Below are positions 16,501 to 26,533 of a stretch of DNA of 64,000 nt, piece by piece (within the stretch, counting starts at the first letter, position 1; the number at the start of each line of letters is the position of its first letter). Where the stretch lies: assembly GCA_030684935.1 (NCBI GenBank), contig JAUXXH010000013.1:1-64000 (forward strand). The letters are read 5' to 3'. The stretch is from Pseudolabrys sp. GTDB lineage: Bacteria > Pseudomonadota > Alphaproteobacteria > Rhizobiales > Xanthobacteraceae. The translations under genes were made by a program, and so were the position numbers. The notes under the pieces were generated by a model. It was not told where the DNA came from. It made no database searches and was given only the letters and a program-made list of their open reading frames with translations.

Positions 16501-17694
16501 ATGACACTGAATCGAATTGCCGCGTTCGCGGCGCTGGCCATGACGGCGGCCTTGTGCGCGCCGGCGCAGGCGCAGGACACACTCAAGATCGGCTGGGCGA
16601 TTTCCAAGACCGGTCCGTTCGCGGCCGGCGCCGCCGTGACGACGCTGCCGAACTATCAGGTCTGGGTGAAGGACGTGAACGACGCCGGCGGCATCAATGT
16701 CGGCGGCAAGAAGATGAAGATCGAAGTCATCGAGTATGATGACCGCAGCAATTCGGAAGACATGATCAAGGCGGTCGAACGCCTGGCCACGCAGGACAAG
16801 GTCGACTTCATCCTCCCGCCGTGGTCGACCGGCATGAATCTGGCCGCCGCGCCGATCTTCAACAAGCTCGGCTATCCGCAGCTCGCGGTCACCGCCAACA
16901 CCAACCGCGCGCCGGAAATGGTCAAGCGCTGGCCGAACCTGACCTTCTGGCTGGGCCTGCCATCGGAAATCGTCGACGGCGTGGTCGAAACCTTCAGCAA
17001 GATGCAGAAGGAAGGCAAGATCGGCAAGCGGATCGCCATGATCGCGGTCGCCGACCAGTTCGGCATCGAGCAGTCGACCGCCGCGCGCGCCGGCCTCAAG
17101 AAGGCGGGCTTCGAGCTGGTCTACGACAAGTCCTATCCGTTCGGCAGCCAGGACATGCAGCCGGTCTTGAAGGACGCGCAGGCCGCCAACCCGGACGTGC
17201 TGCTGGCGTTCAGCTATCCGCCGGACACCTTCGCCATCACCGATACCGCCAAGGTCATCAATTTCAATCCGAAGGCGATGTTCCTCGGCGTCGGCACGGC
17301 GTTCCCCGGCTACAAGGGCAAGTTCGGCGCTAGCGCCGAAGGCATCATGGGTATCGGCGGTTCGGATGCCAATCTGAAGGGCATCAAGTGGTACATCCAG
17401 CACCACAAGGAAGTAATCGGCCGCGAGCCGGATCGCTGGGCGAGCCCGATCACCTATGCCAGCCTGCAGGTGCTGCAGCAGGCGATCGAACGCGTCGGCA
17501 AGGACCGCGCCGCGGTGATCAAGGAGATCAACACCGGCTCGTTTGAGACCATCATCGGCACCGTCAAGCTCAAGGACAACCAGAACACCAATATCTGGAC
17601 GGTCGGGCAGTGGCAGGGCAACGACTTCTTCGGCATCGCCCCGACCAACAAGCCCGGCGCCAAGGCGCCGATCCCGAAGCCGGAGTGGAAGTAG
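16501..17694 (+). CDS. LivK-type ABC transporter substrate-binding protein
   Basis: A 397-residue type I periplasmic binding protein of the branched-chain amino acid / amide (Leu-Ile-Val) family. The signal peptide MTLNRIAAFAALAMTAALCA ends near AQAQ, then DTLKIGWAISKTGPFAAG. The rest follows the Peripla_BP_6 fold to the end. The upstream ORF extension (from 16135) overlaps the glycerate kinase start and is not coding. ACGGAGGGG precedes the ATG at 16501. It heads the operon with permease and ATPase genes, separated by a palindromic repeat. The ligand is unknown; relatives bind amino acids, urea or aromatic acids. Confidence 0.93.
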   Translation: MTLNRIAAFAALAMTAALCAPAQAQDTLKIGWAISKTGPFAAGAAVTTLPNYQVWVKDVNDAGGINVGGKKMKIEVIEYDDRSNSEDMIKAVERLATQDKVDFILPPWSTGMNLAAAPIFNKLGYPQLAVTANTNRAPEMVKRWPNLTFWLGLPSEIVDGVVETFSKMQKEGKIGKRIAMIAVADQFGIEQSTAARAGLKKAGFELVYDKSYPFGSQDMQPVLKDAQAANPDVLLAFSYPPDTFAITDTAKVINFNPKAMFLGVGTAFPGYKGKFGASAEGIMGIGGSDANLKGIKWYIQHHKEVIGREPDRWASPITYASLQVLQQAIERVGKDRAAVIKEINTGSFETIIGTVKLKDNQNTNIWTVGQWQGNDFFGIAPTNKPGAKAPIPKPEWK

Positions 17695-17731
17695 AATCGA
17701 CTGAACGCCGATCATGCGTCGGCTTCCTTCC

Positions 17732-17900
17732 TTACCCTCCCCCCGCGAAGCGGCGGGGAGGGTCGGTTCGCGTCGCGCAAGCGATGCGAACCGGGGTGGG
17801 GGGCCTTGTTGAACGATCGGTGTGACGTCGTGTTGTAAGCGCCCCCCACCCCCGACCCCTCCCCGCCGCTCGCAAGAGCTCGCGGGGGGGAGGGGAGTGC
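17732..17900. repeat. large palindromic repeat inside the liv-type operon
   Basis: CCTCCCCCCGCGAAGCGGCGGGGAGGGTCGG and a downstream CCGACCCCTCCCCGCCGCTCGCAAGAGC... form the two arms, with inner GCGTCGCGCAAGCGATGC hairpins. It resembles family A in layout but differs in sequence. It lies between the receptor gene and the first permease gene, so its hairpins may attenuate or stabilise the receptor end of the message, which is needed in excess (inference). Confidence 0.75.
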
Positions 17901-17937
17901 AGGCGCGGCGATCCCTGCAGCAGATGAAACGCGGTTC

Positions 17938-18816
17938 ATGGCTCTCACCTTCGATATCGTTCTCTCCGGGCTGGTGCTCGGCGGCATGTATGCGCTGATC
18001 GCCATGGGGCTGACGCTCCAGTACGGCATCGCGCGCATCATGAACCTGTCCTATGGCGAGTCGCTGATCGCGTCCGCCTTTGCCGCGATGTTTCTCTACA
18101 CCGGCATGGCGGTGAACCCGGTGCTCGGCCTGCTGGTGATCGTGCCGCTGTCGTTCGCCGCCAACTGGCTGCTCTACCAGGTCGTGCTGATGCCGCTGGT
18201 CAAGCGCGCCAAGAACCAGGGCATGCTGGAAGTCGACAGCATCCTCGGCACCTTCGGCGTGCTGTTCGTCATCCAGGGCGTCATGCTGGTGGCCTTCGGC
18301 GGCAGCCTGCAAAGCTATTCCTATCTGTCGGTGCCGGTGCACATTCTCACCACCACGCTCGCCGCCAACCGCATTCTGGCGCTGCTGTTCGCGCTGGTGA
18401 TCGGCGGCGGCATCTATCTGATCCTGACCCGCACGCGCTTCGGCACCGCCTTGCGCGCGGTAGCGGTCAATCCGGTGGCGGCGCAACTGTCGGGCATCGA
18501 TATCCGCGCCGCCTCGGCCCTGGCTTTCGCCGGCGGCGGCGCCATCGCCGCGGCGGGCGGCGTCCTCATCAGCATGTTTCTCACCTTCAGCGCCGCCTCG
18601 GGCGTCGTCTTCACCATGAAGGCGCTGATCGTCGTCATCATGGGCGGCGTCGGCAACATGCTCGGCGCGCTGGTCGCCGGTCTGCTGCTCGGCGTGTCCG
18701 AGACAGCCGTGGCGCGGCTGGTCGATCCGGGGCTGACCATCGCCGTCACCTATGCGCTGTTCCTGAGCGTGCTGCTGTGGCGGCCGACCGGCCTGTTCGG
18801 GAGGCCCGCCCGTTGA
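17938..18816 (+). CDS. LivH-type ABC permease
   Basis: A 292-residue inner-membrane permease of the branched-chain amino acid family with about eight helices. It starts LTFDIVLSGLVLGGMYALIAMGLTLQYGIARIMNLSYGE, the LivH signature, and has the coupling-helix region LRAVAVNPVAAQLSGID (near 180-196). Its TGA overlaps the TTG start of the next gene. It should pair with the LivM half of the fused protein to form the channel. Confidence 0.93.
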   Translation: MALTFDIVLSGLVLGGMYALIAMGLTLQYGIARIMNLSYGESLIASAFAAMFLYTGMAVNPVLGLLVIVPLSFAANWLLYQVVLMPLVKRAKNQGMLEVDSILGTFGVLFVIQGVMLVAFGGSLQSYSYLSVPVHILTTTLAANRILALLFALVIGGGIYLILTRTRFGTALRAVAVNPVAAQLSGIDIRAASALAFAGGGAIAAAGGVLISMFLTFSAASGVVFTMKALIVVIMGGVGNMLGALVAGLLLGVSETAVARLVDPGLTIAVTYALFLSVLLWRPTGLFGRPAR

Positions 18817-20538
18817 CCTCGCGCAGCCTTGCCTCCACCGCGGCGGCGATCGTCCTTGTCGCCGCGCTGGCCAGCGTGCCGCTGTTCGCCAGCGGCTATC
18901 ACCTCGCGCTCGGCATCAGCCTGTTGTACTTCACCGTGCTGGCGACGGCCTGGGCGATGTTCTCCGGGCCGACGCATTACATCTCGCTCGCCACCGCCGC
19001 CTTCTTCGGCATCGGCGCCTATACCACCGCGGTGCTGACCGACTTCCTGCCGTGGCCGGTGGTGATCCTGGCGGCGATGGTGGTCGGCATTCTCATCGCG
19101 CTAGTGGTCGGCCTGTCGACCTTGCGGCTGTCGGGCATCTATTTCGTCATCTTCAGTTTCGGTCTGGCCGAACTGATCCGCCAGATCGTCACCTGGTACG
19201 AGGTCAACATCGCCGGCTCGATCGGCCGCTACATCTTCGCCGACACCACCACCGAAGGCATCTACTGGCGGCTGCTGGCGCTGGCCGGGATGGTGCTCGG
19301 CGCCGGCTGGCTGATCCGCCATTCGCGGCTCGGGCTGGCCGTGCGGGTCATCGGCCAGGACGAGATGGTGGCGCGCCACTGCGGCATCGACACCACGCGC
19401 GCCAAGCTGGTGCTGTTTGCCGTCAGCGCCGCGTTCATGACGGTGACCGGCGCGGTGATGGCGCCGCGCTGGACCTATCTCGATCCCATGATCGCCTTCA
19501 GCCCGGTGGTGTCGTTCGAGGTGGTGATCATGGCGCTGTTCGGCGGCGCCGGCACGCTGTTCGGGCCGCTGCTCGGCGTCATCCCGCTGGTGCTGCTGTT
19601 CGATGTGCTCGGCGCCTACTTCCCGAACTACTTCAGCATTCTGCTCGGCCTCGTTTTCATCCTGATCGTCTACGCGCTGCCGCGCGGCGTGGTCGGTCTG
19701 TTGCAGCAGCGGCTGCCGGCGCTGCGCCGCGCCGCGTTGCAGGTGAAGATGTCGGCGCCGGCCGAAACCGTGATGCGCCCGGTGTGGCCGCGCGCCGCCG
19801 AACGCATGGCGGCCGGCGATGCGCCGGTGTTGCAGCTTGCCAACGTGCGCAAATCGTTCGGCGGGCTGGTCGCGGTCGACGATCTCAGCTTCGACCTGAA
19901 GCGCGGCGAAATCCTCGGCCTGATCGGACCGAACGGCTCCGGCAAGACCACCGCGCTCAATCTGATATCGGGAGCGATTTTGCCCGACGCCGGCGAGATC
20001 AGCCTCGAAGGCCGTCCGATCACGCTGTTGCCGGCGCACCGCATCGCCCAGCGCGGCGTCGCCCGCACCTTCCAGTTGGTGCGCGTGCTCGGCGAATCGT
20101 CGTGCCGGGAAAACGTCATCGCCGGCATGGCCTTTCACGGGCCGGGCCTGTGGGGCGCGGCGGCCGATGCGCGCGCCGATGCGCTGCTGGCCCGCGTCGG
20201 CCTCGGCGACAAGGCCGACACGCCGGCCGGACAACTCACTTACATCGACCAGAAGCGGCTGGAGCTGGCGCGCGCGCTTGCGCTCGATCCCGACGTGCTG
20301 CTGCTCGACGAATGGCTGGCCGGGCTCAACCCGTCGGAGCTTCAGGTCGGCATCGCGCTCGTCAGAATGCTGCGCGAGGAGGGGCTCACCATCATCATCG
20401 TCGAGCATGTGATGGACGCCATCCGCTCGCTGTGCGACCGCTGCGTCGTCATGAACACCGGCCGCAAGATCGCCGAAGGCCCGCCGTCGGCGGTGCTGGC
20501 CGACCGCGAAGTGATCCGCGCCTATCTGGGAGACGCCG

Positions 20539-20546
<8 letters not shown>
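18813..20546 (+). CDS. fused LivM permease and LivG ATPase
   Basis: A 577-residue fusion. Residues about 1-310 form a LivM-type permease with about ten helices and the coupling motif AVRVIGQDEMVARHCGI near 180. Residues about 340-577 form an ABC ATPase: Walker A GPNGSGKTT, a degenerate signature QLTYIDQKRLELARAL and Walker B LLLDEWLAGLN with switch His in EHVMDA. In most operons these are separate genes; here the linker LQVKMSAPAETVMRPVWPR joins them. I use the TTG at 18813, which overlaps the LivH stop by 4 nt; the ATG at 18777 is an alternative. Energises uptake with LivF. Confidence 0.9.
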
Positions 20547-21252
<706 letters not shown>

Positions 21253-21310
21253 GCCCTTCAAAGGTCAGCCGGCGATCGCTATCTTACGGTGACGTAGCCC
21301 CACAACCGCT

Positions 21311-21366
21311 CATTCCCGCGGAAGCGGGAATCCAGCACTGGGTCCCCGCTTTCGCGGGGACGAGCG
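21311..21366. repeat. palindromic repeat, family B copy 1
   Basis: ATTCCCGCGGAAGCGGGAAT and CCCCGCTTTCGCGGGG are two short hairpins joined by CCAGCACTGGGT. A similar pair is present at 48532-48616, with matching ATCC and GACGAGC flanks. Found just before the DUF1244 gene. Confidence 0.75.
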
Positions 21367-21396
21367 GAAAACGACGCCTACACCGAGGACTTCACC

Positions 21397-21693
21397 ATGG
21401 ACGACAAAACCCGCATCGAGCTGGAAGCCGCCGTTTACCGGCGTCTGGTCGAGCATCTGCGCAGCCGCACCGACGTGCAGAACATCGACCTGATGAACCT
21501 CGCCGGGTTCTGCCGCAATTGCCTGTCGAACTGGATGAAGGATGCGGCCGATGCCTCCGGCCAGCCGCTGACCAAGGACCAGAGCCGCGAGATCGTCTAC
21601 GGCATGCCCTATGACGAGTGGCGCAAAAAGTACCAGAAGGAAGCCTCGCCCGAGCAGAAAGCGGCATTTGAAAAGTCCAGTCCGGGTCACTAG
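21397..21693 (+). CDS. DUF1244 family protein
   Basis: A 98-residue cytoplasmic helical protein with the DUF1244 pattern: VYRRLVEHLRSRTDVQNIDLMNLAGFCRNCLSNW, then GQPLTKDQSREIVYGMPYDEWR. The conserved Cys pair in FCRNCL is present and may bind metal. Small DUF1244 proteins are common in Proteobacteria; the role is unknown. The gene lies immediately upstream of gapR, but with a separate ribosome-binding region. Confidence 0.85.
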   Translation: MDDKTRIELEAAVYRRLVEHLRSRTDVQNIDLMNLAGFCRNCLSNWMKDAADASGQPLTKDQSREIVYGMPYDEWRKKYQKEASPEQKAAFEKSSPGH

Positions 21694-21805
21694 CGCTTGT
21701 GATTAGCGTGGATGACGGCGCGCTCGCCTTGACCTGACCCGGCCCAGATCCCAAACCTTCTTGCCAATGCAGCGGTTGCGACCGCCATCTGCCAAGGAGA
21801 TATCG

Positions 21806-22084
21806 ATGCCTGCATCCGCAGCGGCTGAACAAGTAGAACAACCATCAACCCGCTTCGCGAAGGATCAGCTCAAGGCGATCATCGAGCGCATCGAGAAGCT
21901 TGAGGAAGAGAAGAAGGCGACCGCCGACGACATCCGCGACGTCTATGCCGAGGCCAAGGGCAACGGCTTCGACACCAAGGCGCTGCGCAAGATCGTGCAG
22001 CTGCGCAAGATGGATTCCGACGAGCGCCGCGAGGCCGAGGAAATCCTCGAGACCTACCTGCACGCGCTCGGCATGTTGCAGTAG
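21806..22084 (+). CDS. gapR: GapR nucleoid-associated protein (DUF2312)
   Basis: A 92-residue DNA-binding protein. The core [45 protein letters not shown] and ETYLHALGM matches GapR, the alphaproteobacterial nucleoid protein that tracks overtwisted DNA ahead of replication and transcription forks and assists topoisomerases. A strong AAGGAGA ribosome-binding site sets the ATG at 21806; the ORF track start at 21761 lacks support. A repeat cluster follows. Confidence 0.93.
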   Translation: MPASAAAEQVEQPSTRFAKDQLKAIIERIEKLEEEKKATADDIRDVYAEAKGNGFDTKALRKIVQLRKMDSDERREAEEILETYLHALGMLQ

Positions 22085-22092
22085 CGGCTCGT

Positions 22093-22236
22093 ATCCCGGG
22101 CGCGGTGCGTCACGCAGTGACGCGCTGCCGACCCGGGATCGTTACACCCTCATTGTCTAAAACGATCCCGGGTCTGCGGCGCGAAGAGCGCGCCTTGCCC
22201 GGGAAAAGTCGTTGGCGCGTCGCGCCCGGGAAAAGC
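22093..22236. repeat. palindromic repeat, family E copy near gapR
   Basis: The block has CCCGGGCGCGGTGCG, GACCCGGGATCG, then the inverse GATCCCGGGTCTGCGGCGCG and CCTTGCCCGGG, with a second CGCCCGGG at the end. Related blocks are at 26332-26525 and 45706-45770. It lies between the convergent gapR and DUF882 genes and may serve as a shared termination region. Confidence 0.6.
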
Positions 22237-22238
22237 CG

Positions 22239-23885
22239 CTACCGCAGCGACGCCGTCGTCTGTGCCGTGAAGGTGGCGGTGGCCAGGAACACAACGGCGC
22301 TGCCGGTGAACGCGTTCGCCACCAGGCCGAGATGCGGGTCGGCCGAGAACGACATCAGCAGAACGTCGCGCGGCTTGTGCAGCATGTCCTGCAGCGGCCG
22401 CATGTCGACTTCGCCGAGGCGGGTCGCGGTCATGTAGCCGCTGACGCTCGGCGTCAGCATCGCGGCGCGCAGCCACGGGCTGTCGGTGCGCTGGGCGCCG
22501 CTCATCATCGGCGATGATTTCTGCGCCACGGTGGTGCTGGCGGCGGGTATCTGCGTGACCGTGGCTTCACGGGCCACCGGCGCTCCCGCGGCGCCCATCG
22601 GACGGGCGCGGGCCGGGCGGGCCGGTTCGGCATCGGCGGCATAGCCGAGCGCGATCGGGGCGGACGGATCGGCGCTGGCGACCTGGAACGGCTGCTCCGC
22701 CGTGCCGTACAGCACGCCGGCGTTGACCGCGCCCTGCCAGTAGCCGCGGCTCTGGAACAGGTTGGCCGGCAGCGCGGCGCTCATGACCGCCGGAAGCGCC
22801 GGCTTGGCCTGCGGCAGCACCGCCGCCACGGCGACCGGCGCCGGAGGCAGTTTCGGCCGCGCCGATGGCATCGGCACGGTCGGTTCGACGGCGACCGGCT
22901 TCGGAGCGGGCGCGGCGGCCGGCATGGGGGCCGCCATCGCCACGGTGATCGGCTTCGGCGGTGCAATGCTCGCGACCGCGACCGGCGCGGCGGGGGCGCG
23001 CGGGCGGGCGGGCGGTGCGGCGGCCGGTTCTTCGCTGGCTTCGTCGATGGTGTTGTTGGCGTTCAGGCCGCCGAACAGGCCTTCAAGCAGCCCCCGGCGC
23101 GGCTGCTGCGCGGTTTCCAGGCTGGCGGTGGTGATGACGCCGGCGTCGCGGGCGGCGGCCAGCGACACGCCGGACGGACGGCTGCCGCCACGGCGCTCGA
23201 GATCGGCCATCGCCAGCGCATAGCCGGCCAGCGGCTGGCCGTCGGACGGGATATGTACGGTGCGACCGTCGGGGAACACCTTGGCCAGTTGATCGTGAGT
23301 GAGGCGCGGCCAGTGGCGCACCGAGCCGACATCCATGTGGATGAAAGGCGAGCCCGAGGTCGGATAGAAGCCGACGCCGCCGCGCTGCATGCGCAGACCG
23401 ACATTGCGCACCTTTTCCAGCGGCACGCCGGGGATGTGAAAGTCGATCGCCTGGCCTTGCGTGTGCTGGCTGGTCTGCGCGACGCCGCTGGAGCGGGCGC
23501 GCAGCATCGAATTGGTTTCCGGCGAACGGTACGCCGAGATGATCTCGATCGGCTGGCTGCCGCCGACCTCGCGGTAGGTTTCCCAAAGCAGGTCGAACAG
23601 ATGCGGTTCCATCCGGATCTGCGCATCGCGGCGCCAGTCGCGCAGGAACCAGTTGAGCTGCTTCAGCCCGGCCTCGTCATAGCGGCCGTTGCGCTTGAAG
23701 GTGACGGTGATGGATTCTTTGGTGTGCAGGTGGAAGAACGAGAGGGTGCGGGTGTCGCCGTTGGCGACCGCGACCTGCAGCGAGTTGCCGGCGGCGAGGA
23801 AACACAGCCCGGCGGCTCCCAGCGTCACGCCGGCGCGCTTGATCCACGGAACAACACTGAGCCTGCGCGCGGCATTCACCAACAC
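22239..23885 (-). CDS. DUF882 / YcbK-type peptidase M15-fold protein
   Basis: A protein of about 548 residues. A membrane anchor or signal (RAGVTLGAAGLCFLAAGNSL) is followed by a DUF882 domain with the metallopeptidase-like motif ISAYRSPETNSMLRARSSG, SQHTQGQAIDFHIPGV and FIHMDVGSVRHW, giving His/Asp/His zinc ligands as in YcbK and MepK. MepK cuts L,D cross-links in E. coli peptidoglycan. The C-terminal third is a Pro/Ala-rich tail (PAPKPVAVEP). The start is uncertain: I use the GTG at 23885 with GGAAG upstream; the track starts at a GTG at 23945. It shares orientation with the L,D-transpeptidase gene. Confidence 0.85.
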   Translation of the reverse strand: MLVNAARRLSVVPWIKRAGVTLGAAGLCFLAAGNSLQVAVANGDTRTLSFFHLHTKESITVTFKRNGRYDEAGLKQLNWFLRDWRRDAQIRMEPHLFDLLWETYREVGGSQPIEIISAYRSPETNSMLRARSSGVAQTSQHTQGQAIDFHIPGVPLEKVRNVGLRMQRGGVGFYPTSGSPFIHMDVGSVRHWPRLTHDQLAKVFPDGRTVHIPSDGQPLAGYALAMADLERRGGSRPSGVSLAAARDAGVITTASLETAQQPRRGLLEGLFGGLNANNTIDEASEEPAAAPPARPRAPAAPVAVASIAPPKPITVAMAAPMPAAAPAPKPVAVEPTVPMPSARPKLPPAPVAVAAVLPQAKPALPAVMSAALPANLFQSRGYWQGAVNAGVLYGTAEQPFQVASADPSAPIALGYAADAEPARPARARPMGAAGAPVAREATVTQIPAASTTVAQKSSPMMSGAQRTDSPWLRAAMLTPSVSGYMTATRLGEVDMRPLQDMLHKPRDVLLMSFSADPHLGLVANAFTGSAVVFLATATFTAQTTASLR

Positions 23886-24097
23886 TGTACGCTTCCGTGA
23901 CAATCGCGGTTTCAAAACGTCGCCATGCCCCCGAATGGCGGTCACGCGACGACCGCAGTGTTGGTCGGGATTGGTTAACGCACCCTTTAGCGGCGCGTTG
24001 TTGTCCCGTCCGATCCCTCTTGGGTAAAACCGGAAGACGGCTGAATCTAGGCCGATTGGCCGATGTGTGGCAATGGAACTTTCAAGGCCGAAACGCC

Positions 24098-24124
24098 GAT
24101 GGCCGGGCGCGAGGCCCGGCCATC
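24098..24124. repeat. hairpin downstream of the L,D-transpeptidase gene
   Basis: GATGGCCGGGC and GCCCGGCCATC form a perfect 11-bp stem around GCGAG, 25 bp past the stop codon on the minus strand. It has no T tract. The sequence also resembles the GGCCGGG/CCCGGCC repeats at 58.8 kb. It may be a REP-like end or a terminator. Confidence 0.5.
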
Positions 24125-24148
24125 CACAAAACTTATGGCGCTACGCGA

Positions 24149-26092
24149 TTACCGGAACAGCCGCTCGAAGAAGGCCAGCGGGTTGCCGGTCTCGCGCCGC
24201 TCGACGCGGCGCAGGATTTCCTGGTTCGACTTCAGGGTCGCCAGCGCCCGCGTCGGATCCTGCGGCGGCGCCTGATCGGCGACGCGGCGTTCATTGGTGC
24301 TCATGATCGCCTTGATGCGGGCGTCGAAGCCGTAGATGTCGTCGCGCAGCACCAGTTTGCCGGCGTCGTCCACATAAGCGGTCTGATAGGTGAGGTGGAC
24401 CATCGCGCGGTTGGTCAGCCTGAAGGTCTTCTCTTCCTGGCCGAACATGGCGGTGATCTGCCGCGAGTCCGGCGTCGCGCCGTTGATGCCGAGGCCGAGC
24501 ATGACCTCGCCGAACTTGGTCGGATCCTCGACCCGCATGCAGCCGTGGCTGAAGGCGCGCTGATCGCGCGCGAACAGCCGCTTCTCCGGCGTGTCGTGCA
24601 AATAGACGTGATACTTGTTCTGGAAGTTGAACTTGATGCGGCCGAGCGCATTGGCGGCGCCGGGCGGCTGCACCACGTTGATGTGTCCGTCCGGACCGCG
24701 CTTCACCTCATAGCCGAGGCGGTTGAAGATGTTCGGATCGCTGGCGTAGAGCGGCAGCAGTTCGTTCTGGATGATCGACTGCGGCACGTACCAGGATGGA
24801 TTGACGATGATGTTGTCCATCACCGCGGTCAAAAGCGGCGTCGGCGTCTGCGGCTTGCCGACCACGATCTTGGTGTTCCAGACCAGATTGTTGTCGCGCA
24901 TCACGCGCAGCGTGTAATCCGGCACGTTGACCATCACATAGACCCTGCCGAGATCGCGCGGCAGCCAGCGCCAGCGTTCCAGGTTGGCGACGATGCGGTC
25001 GATCTGCTGGGCGGTATTCGGCCCGTTGATGGCGGCGATCGTCTGCGCGCCGATCAGCCCGCTCTGACGCAGATTGGCGTTGGCCTGCACGCGCTTGATG
25101 GCTTCGAACAGCGCCTTGTCATAGGTCGTGTCACCCGGCTTGCCGGCGACACGCAGCCGCTGGCGCAAGGCCGGGATGCGGGGATCGCGGGCGCCGGGCT
25201 TGATCACCGGGCCGTCGGGAATGCCGGTGTCCTGCTGCACCGGCTCGCGGCGCAATTCGGCGAGTTTCTGCTTCAGCGCGCGGAAGGCGGCGTGCGGCGG
25301 GTTGAAGCCCTCGAAGGTGGCGTTGACGTTGCCCGCCTCGGCGACGCGCTGCAGCGCGTCGGCGGCATCGAACTGGCGGTTGCCGTGATCGACTTCCGCG
25401 GTGACGCGGGTCGGCGCGATGCGGCCGAGCGACAGATGACGGGCATAGATGAGAACCGTAGCGGTGAACGCGATGTCGGCATCGGCCAGCGCATCGGCAT
25501 TGGTGAGCGCGCCGAAATCCGGCACCGGATAATCCGGCGCGTCGAGACCGTCGGCGGAGGCATTGTTCAGCCGCTCGACGATCGATCTGGCGCGCGGCGT
25601 GACCAGGCCGTCCTTGATCCACAGCGGCGCGAAATTGCGCGACGCATAGAACGCCTCGATGGCGCGGCGGTCCGCGACACGATCGACGCGCTTTTCCAGA
25701 TCCTTCCCGGTGGCCAGGCTGCGCAGCCGGTCGGCGATTTGCTGGTCGCTGGCGGCCAGCGGCCTGTCGAGGGAGACACTGTTGGCAGGAGCCACCGTTT
25801 CGCGCGGCGTCTCGGCGCGGGCATCGGCAGCCGGCGGCTCGGCCGGCGGCGCAATATTGATGACGCGCGGCTCGGTCGCGACCGGTTGGGCGCGCGGCAG
25901 CGGGGTGGATGGCAGCGGCGCCGGCGGCAGGGGCGCGGCTTCGCGCGGCCGCGGCATCCGGCCGTTGAGCGACGGCGCCAGCGGCGCGACCGACTGGATG
26001 CGGTCCGGTGTCGCGACGGCGACCGTCGGCACGGCAACGATAAGGCTGAGGACCGTGCTGGCCAGCAAACGGTCGACGCGATGCTTGCGCAT
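24149..26092 (-). CDS. L,D-transpeptidase, YcbB/LdtD type
   Basis: A 647-residue envelope protein. An N-terminal signal (LASTVLSLIVAVPTVAVA) precedes a Pro-rich linker. Then comes the LdtD scaffold domain, a peptidoglycan-binding domain near residues 360-420 (LRQRLRVAGKPGD...) and the YkuD catalytic domain with VNVPDYTLRVM and the active-site motif SHGCMRVEDP (Cys nucleophile). It forms 3-3 cross-links in peptidoglycan. The start ATG at 26092 has GGAG 8 nt upstream; the track start is a GTG three codons earlier. The DUF882 gene next to it may process the same cross-links (inference). Confidence 0.9.
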   Translation of the reverse strand: MRKHRVDRLLASTVLSLIVAVPTVAVATPDRIQSVAPLAPSLNGRMPRPREAAPLPPAPLPSTPLPRAQPVATEPRVINIAPPAEPPAADARAETPRETVAPANSVSLDRPLAASDQQIADRLRSLATGKDLEKRVDRVADRRAIEAFYASRNFAPLWIKDGLVTPRARSIVERLNNASADGLDAPDYPVPDFGALTNADALADADIAFTATVLIYARHLSLGRIAPTRVTAEVDHGNRQFDAADALQRVAEAGNVNATFEGFNPPHAAFRALKQKLAELRREPVQQDTGIPDGPVIKPGARDPRIPALRQRLRVAGKPGDTTYDKALFEAIKRVQANANLRQSGLIGAQTIAAINGPNTAQQIDRIVANLERWRWLPRDLGRVYVMVNVPDYTLRVMRDNNLVWNTKIVVGKPQTPTPLLTAVMDNIIVNPSWYVPQSIIQNELLPLYASDPNIFNRLGYEVKRGPDGHINVVQPPGAANALGRIKFNFQNKYHVYLHDTPEKRLFARDQRAFSHGCMRVEDPTKFGEVMLGLGINGATPDSRQITAMFGQEEKTFRLTNRAMVHLTYQTAYVDDAGKLVLRDDIYGFDARIKAIMSTNERRVADQAPPQDPTRALATLKSNQEILRRVERRETGNPLAFFERLFR

Positions 26093-26101
26093 GTCACACA
26101 C

Positions 26102-26533
26102 TCCACTGCACGCAACAGGACGTGAATTCGATCAAATTGTTCGTAGCGTTTTAACCGGGAATGCCGCTGTCACGCCACGTGTCAGACTGCCTCGGCATTA
26201 TGGGGATGCACGCGGGCGGTGACGAATGAAATCCGACGTTTGGCCGCATTAACCTTCGCTTAAAGCTAACGCGGGGGGAATTTACTTAAAATTTTAATCA
26301 ACCAGTTGTTATCGCGCGTCGCATCGGCGCGCCGCTGCGCGGCTTTTCCCGGGCCAGGCGCGCGACAAGCGCGTTTACGCGCGTCTTCGACGCGCTGTTG
26401 CGCCGCAGACCCGGGATCGTTTCAAATGCTGAGGTCGGAAAGGTCCCGGCTCAGCGGCGCATCGCTTCGCGCGGCGCCGCGGCCGGGACAAGTGTCGCAA
26501 CACGATCGCGCCGCGGCCGGGACAAGGCAGAGC
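26102..26533. repeat. gap with promoter region and family E repeats
   Basis: About 430 bases without a gene. The first part (to about 26300) is AT-richer, with CTTAAAATTTTAATC, and should hold the promoter of the L,D-transpeptidase gene. From about 26332 to 26525 there are repeats: CCCGGGCCAGGCGCG, CGCGCGTCTTCGACGCGC, GACCCGGGATCG, and twice CCGCGGCCGGGACAAG. The track ORF 26306..28162 here is a shadow of the regulator gene. Confidence 0.55.
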
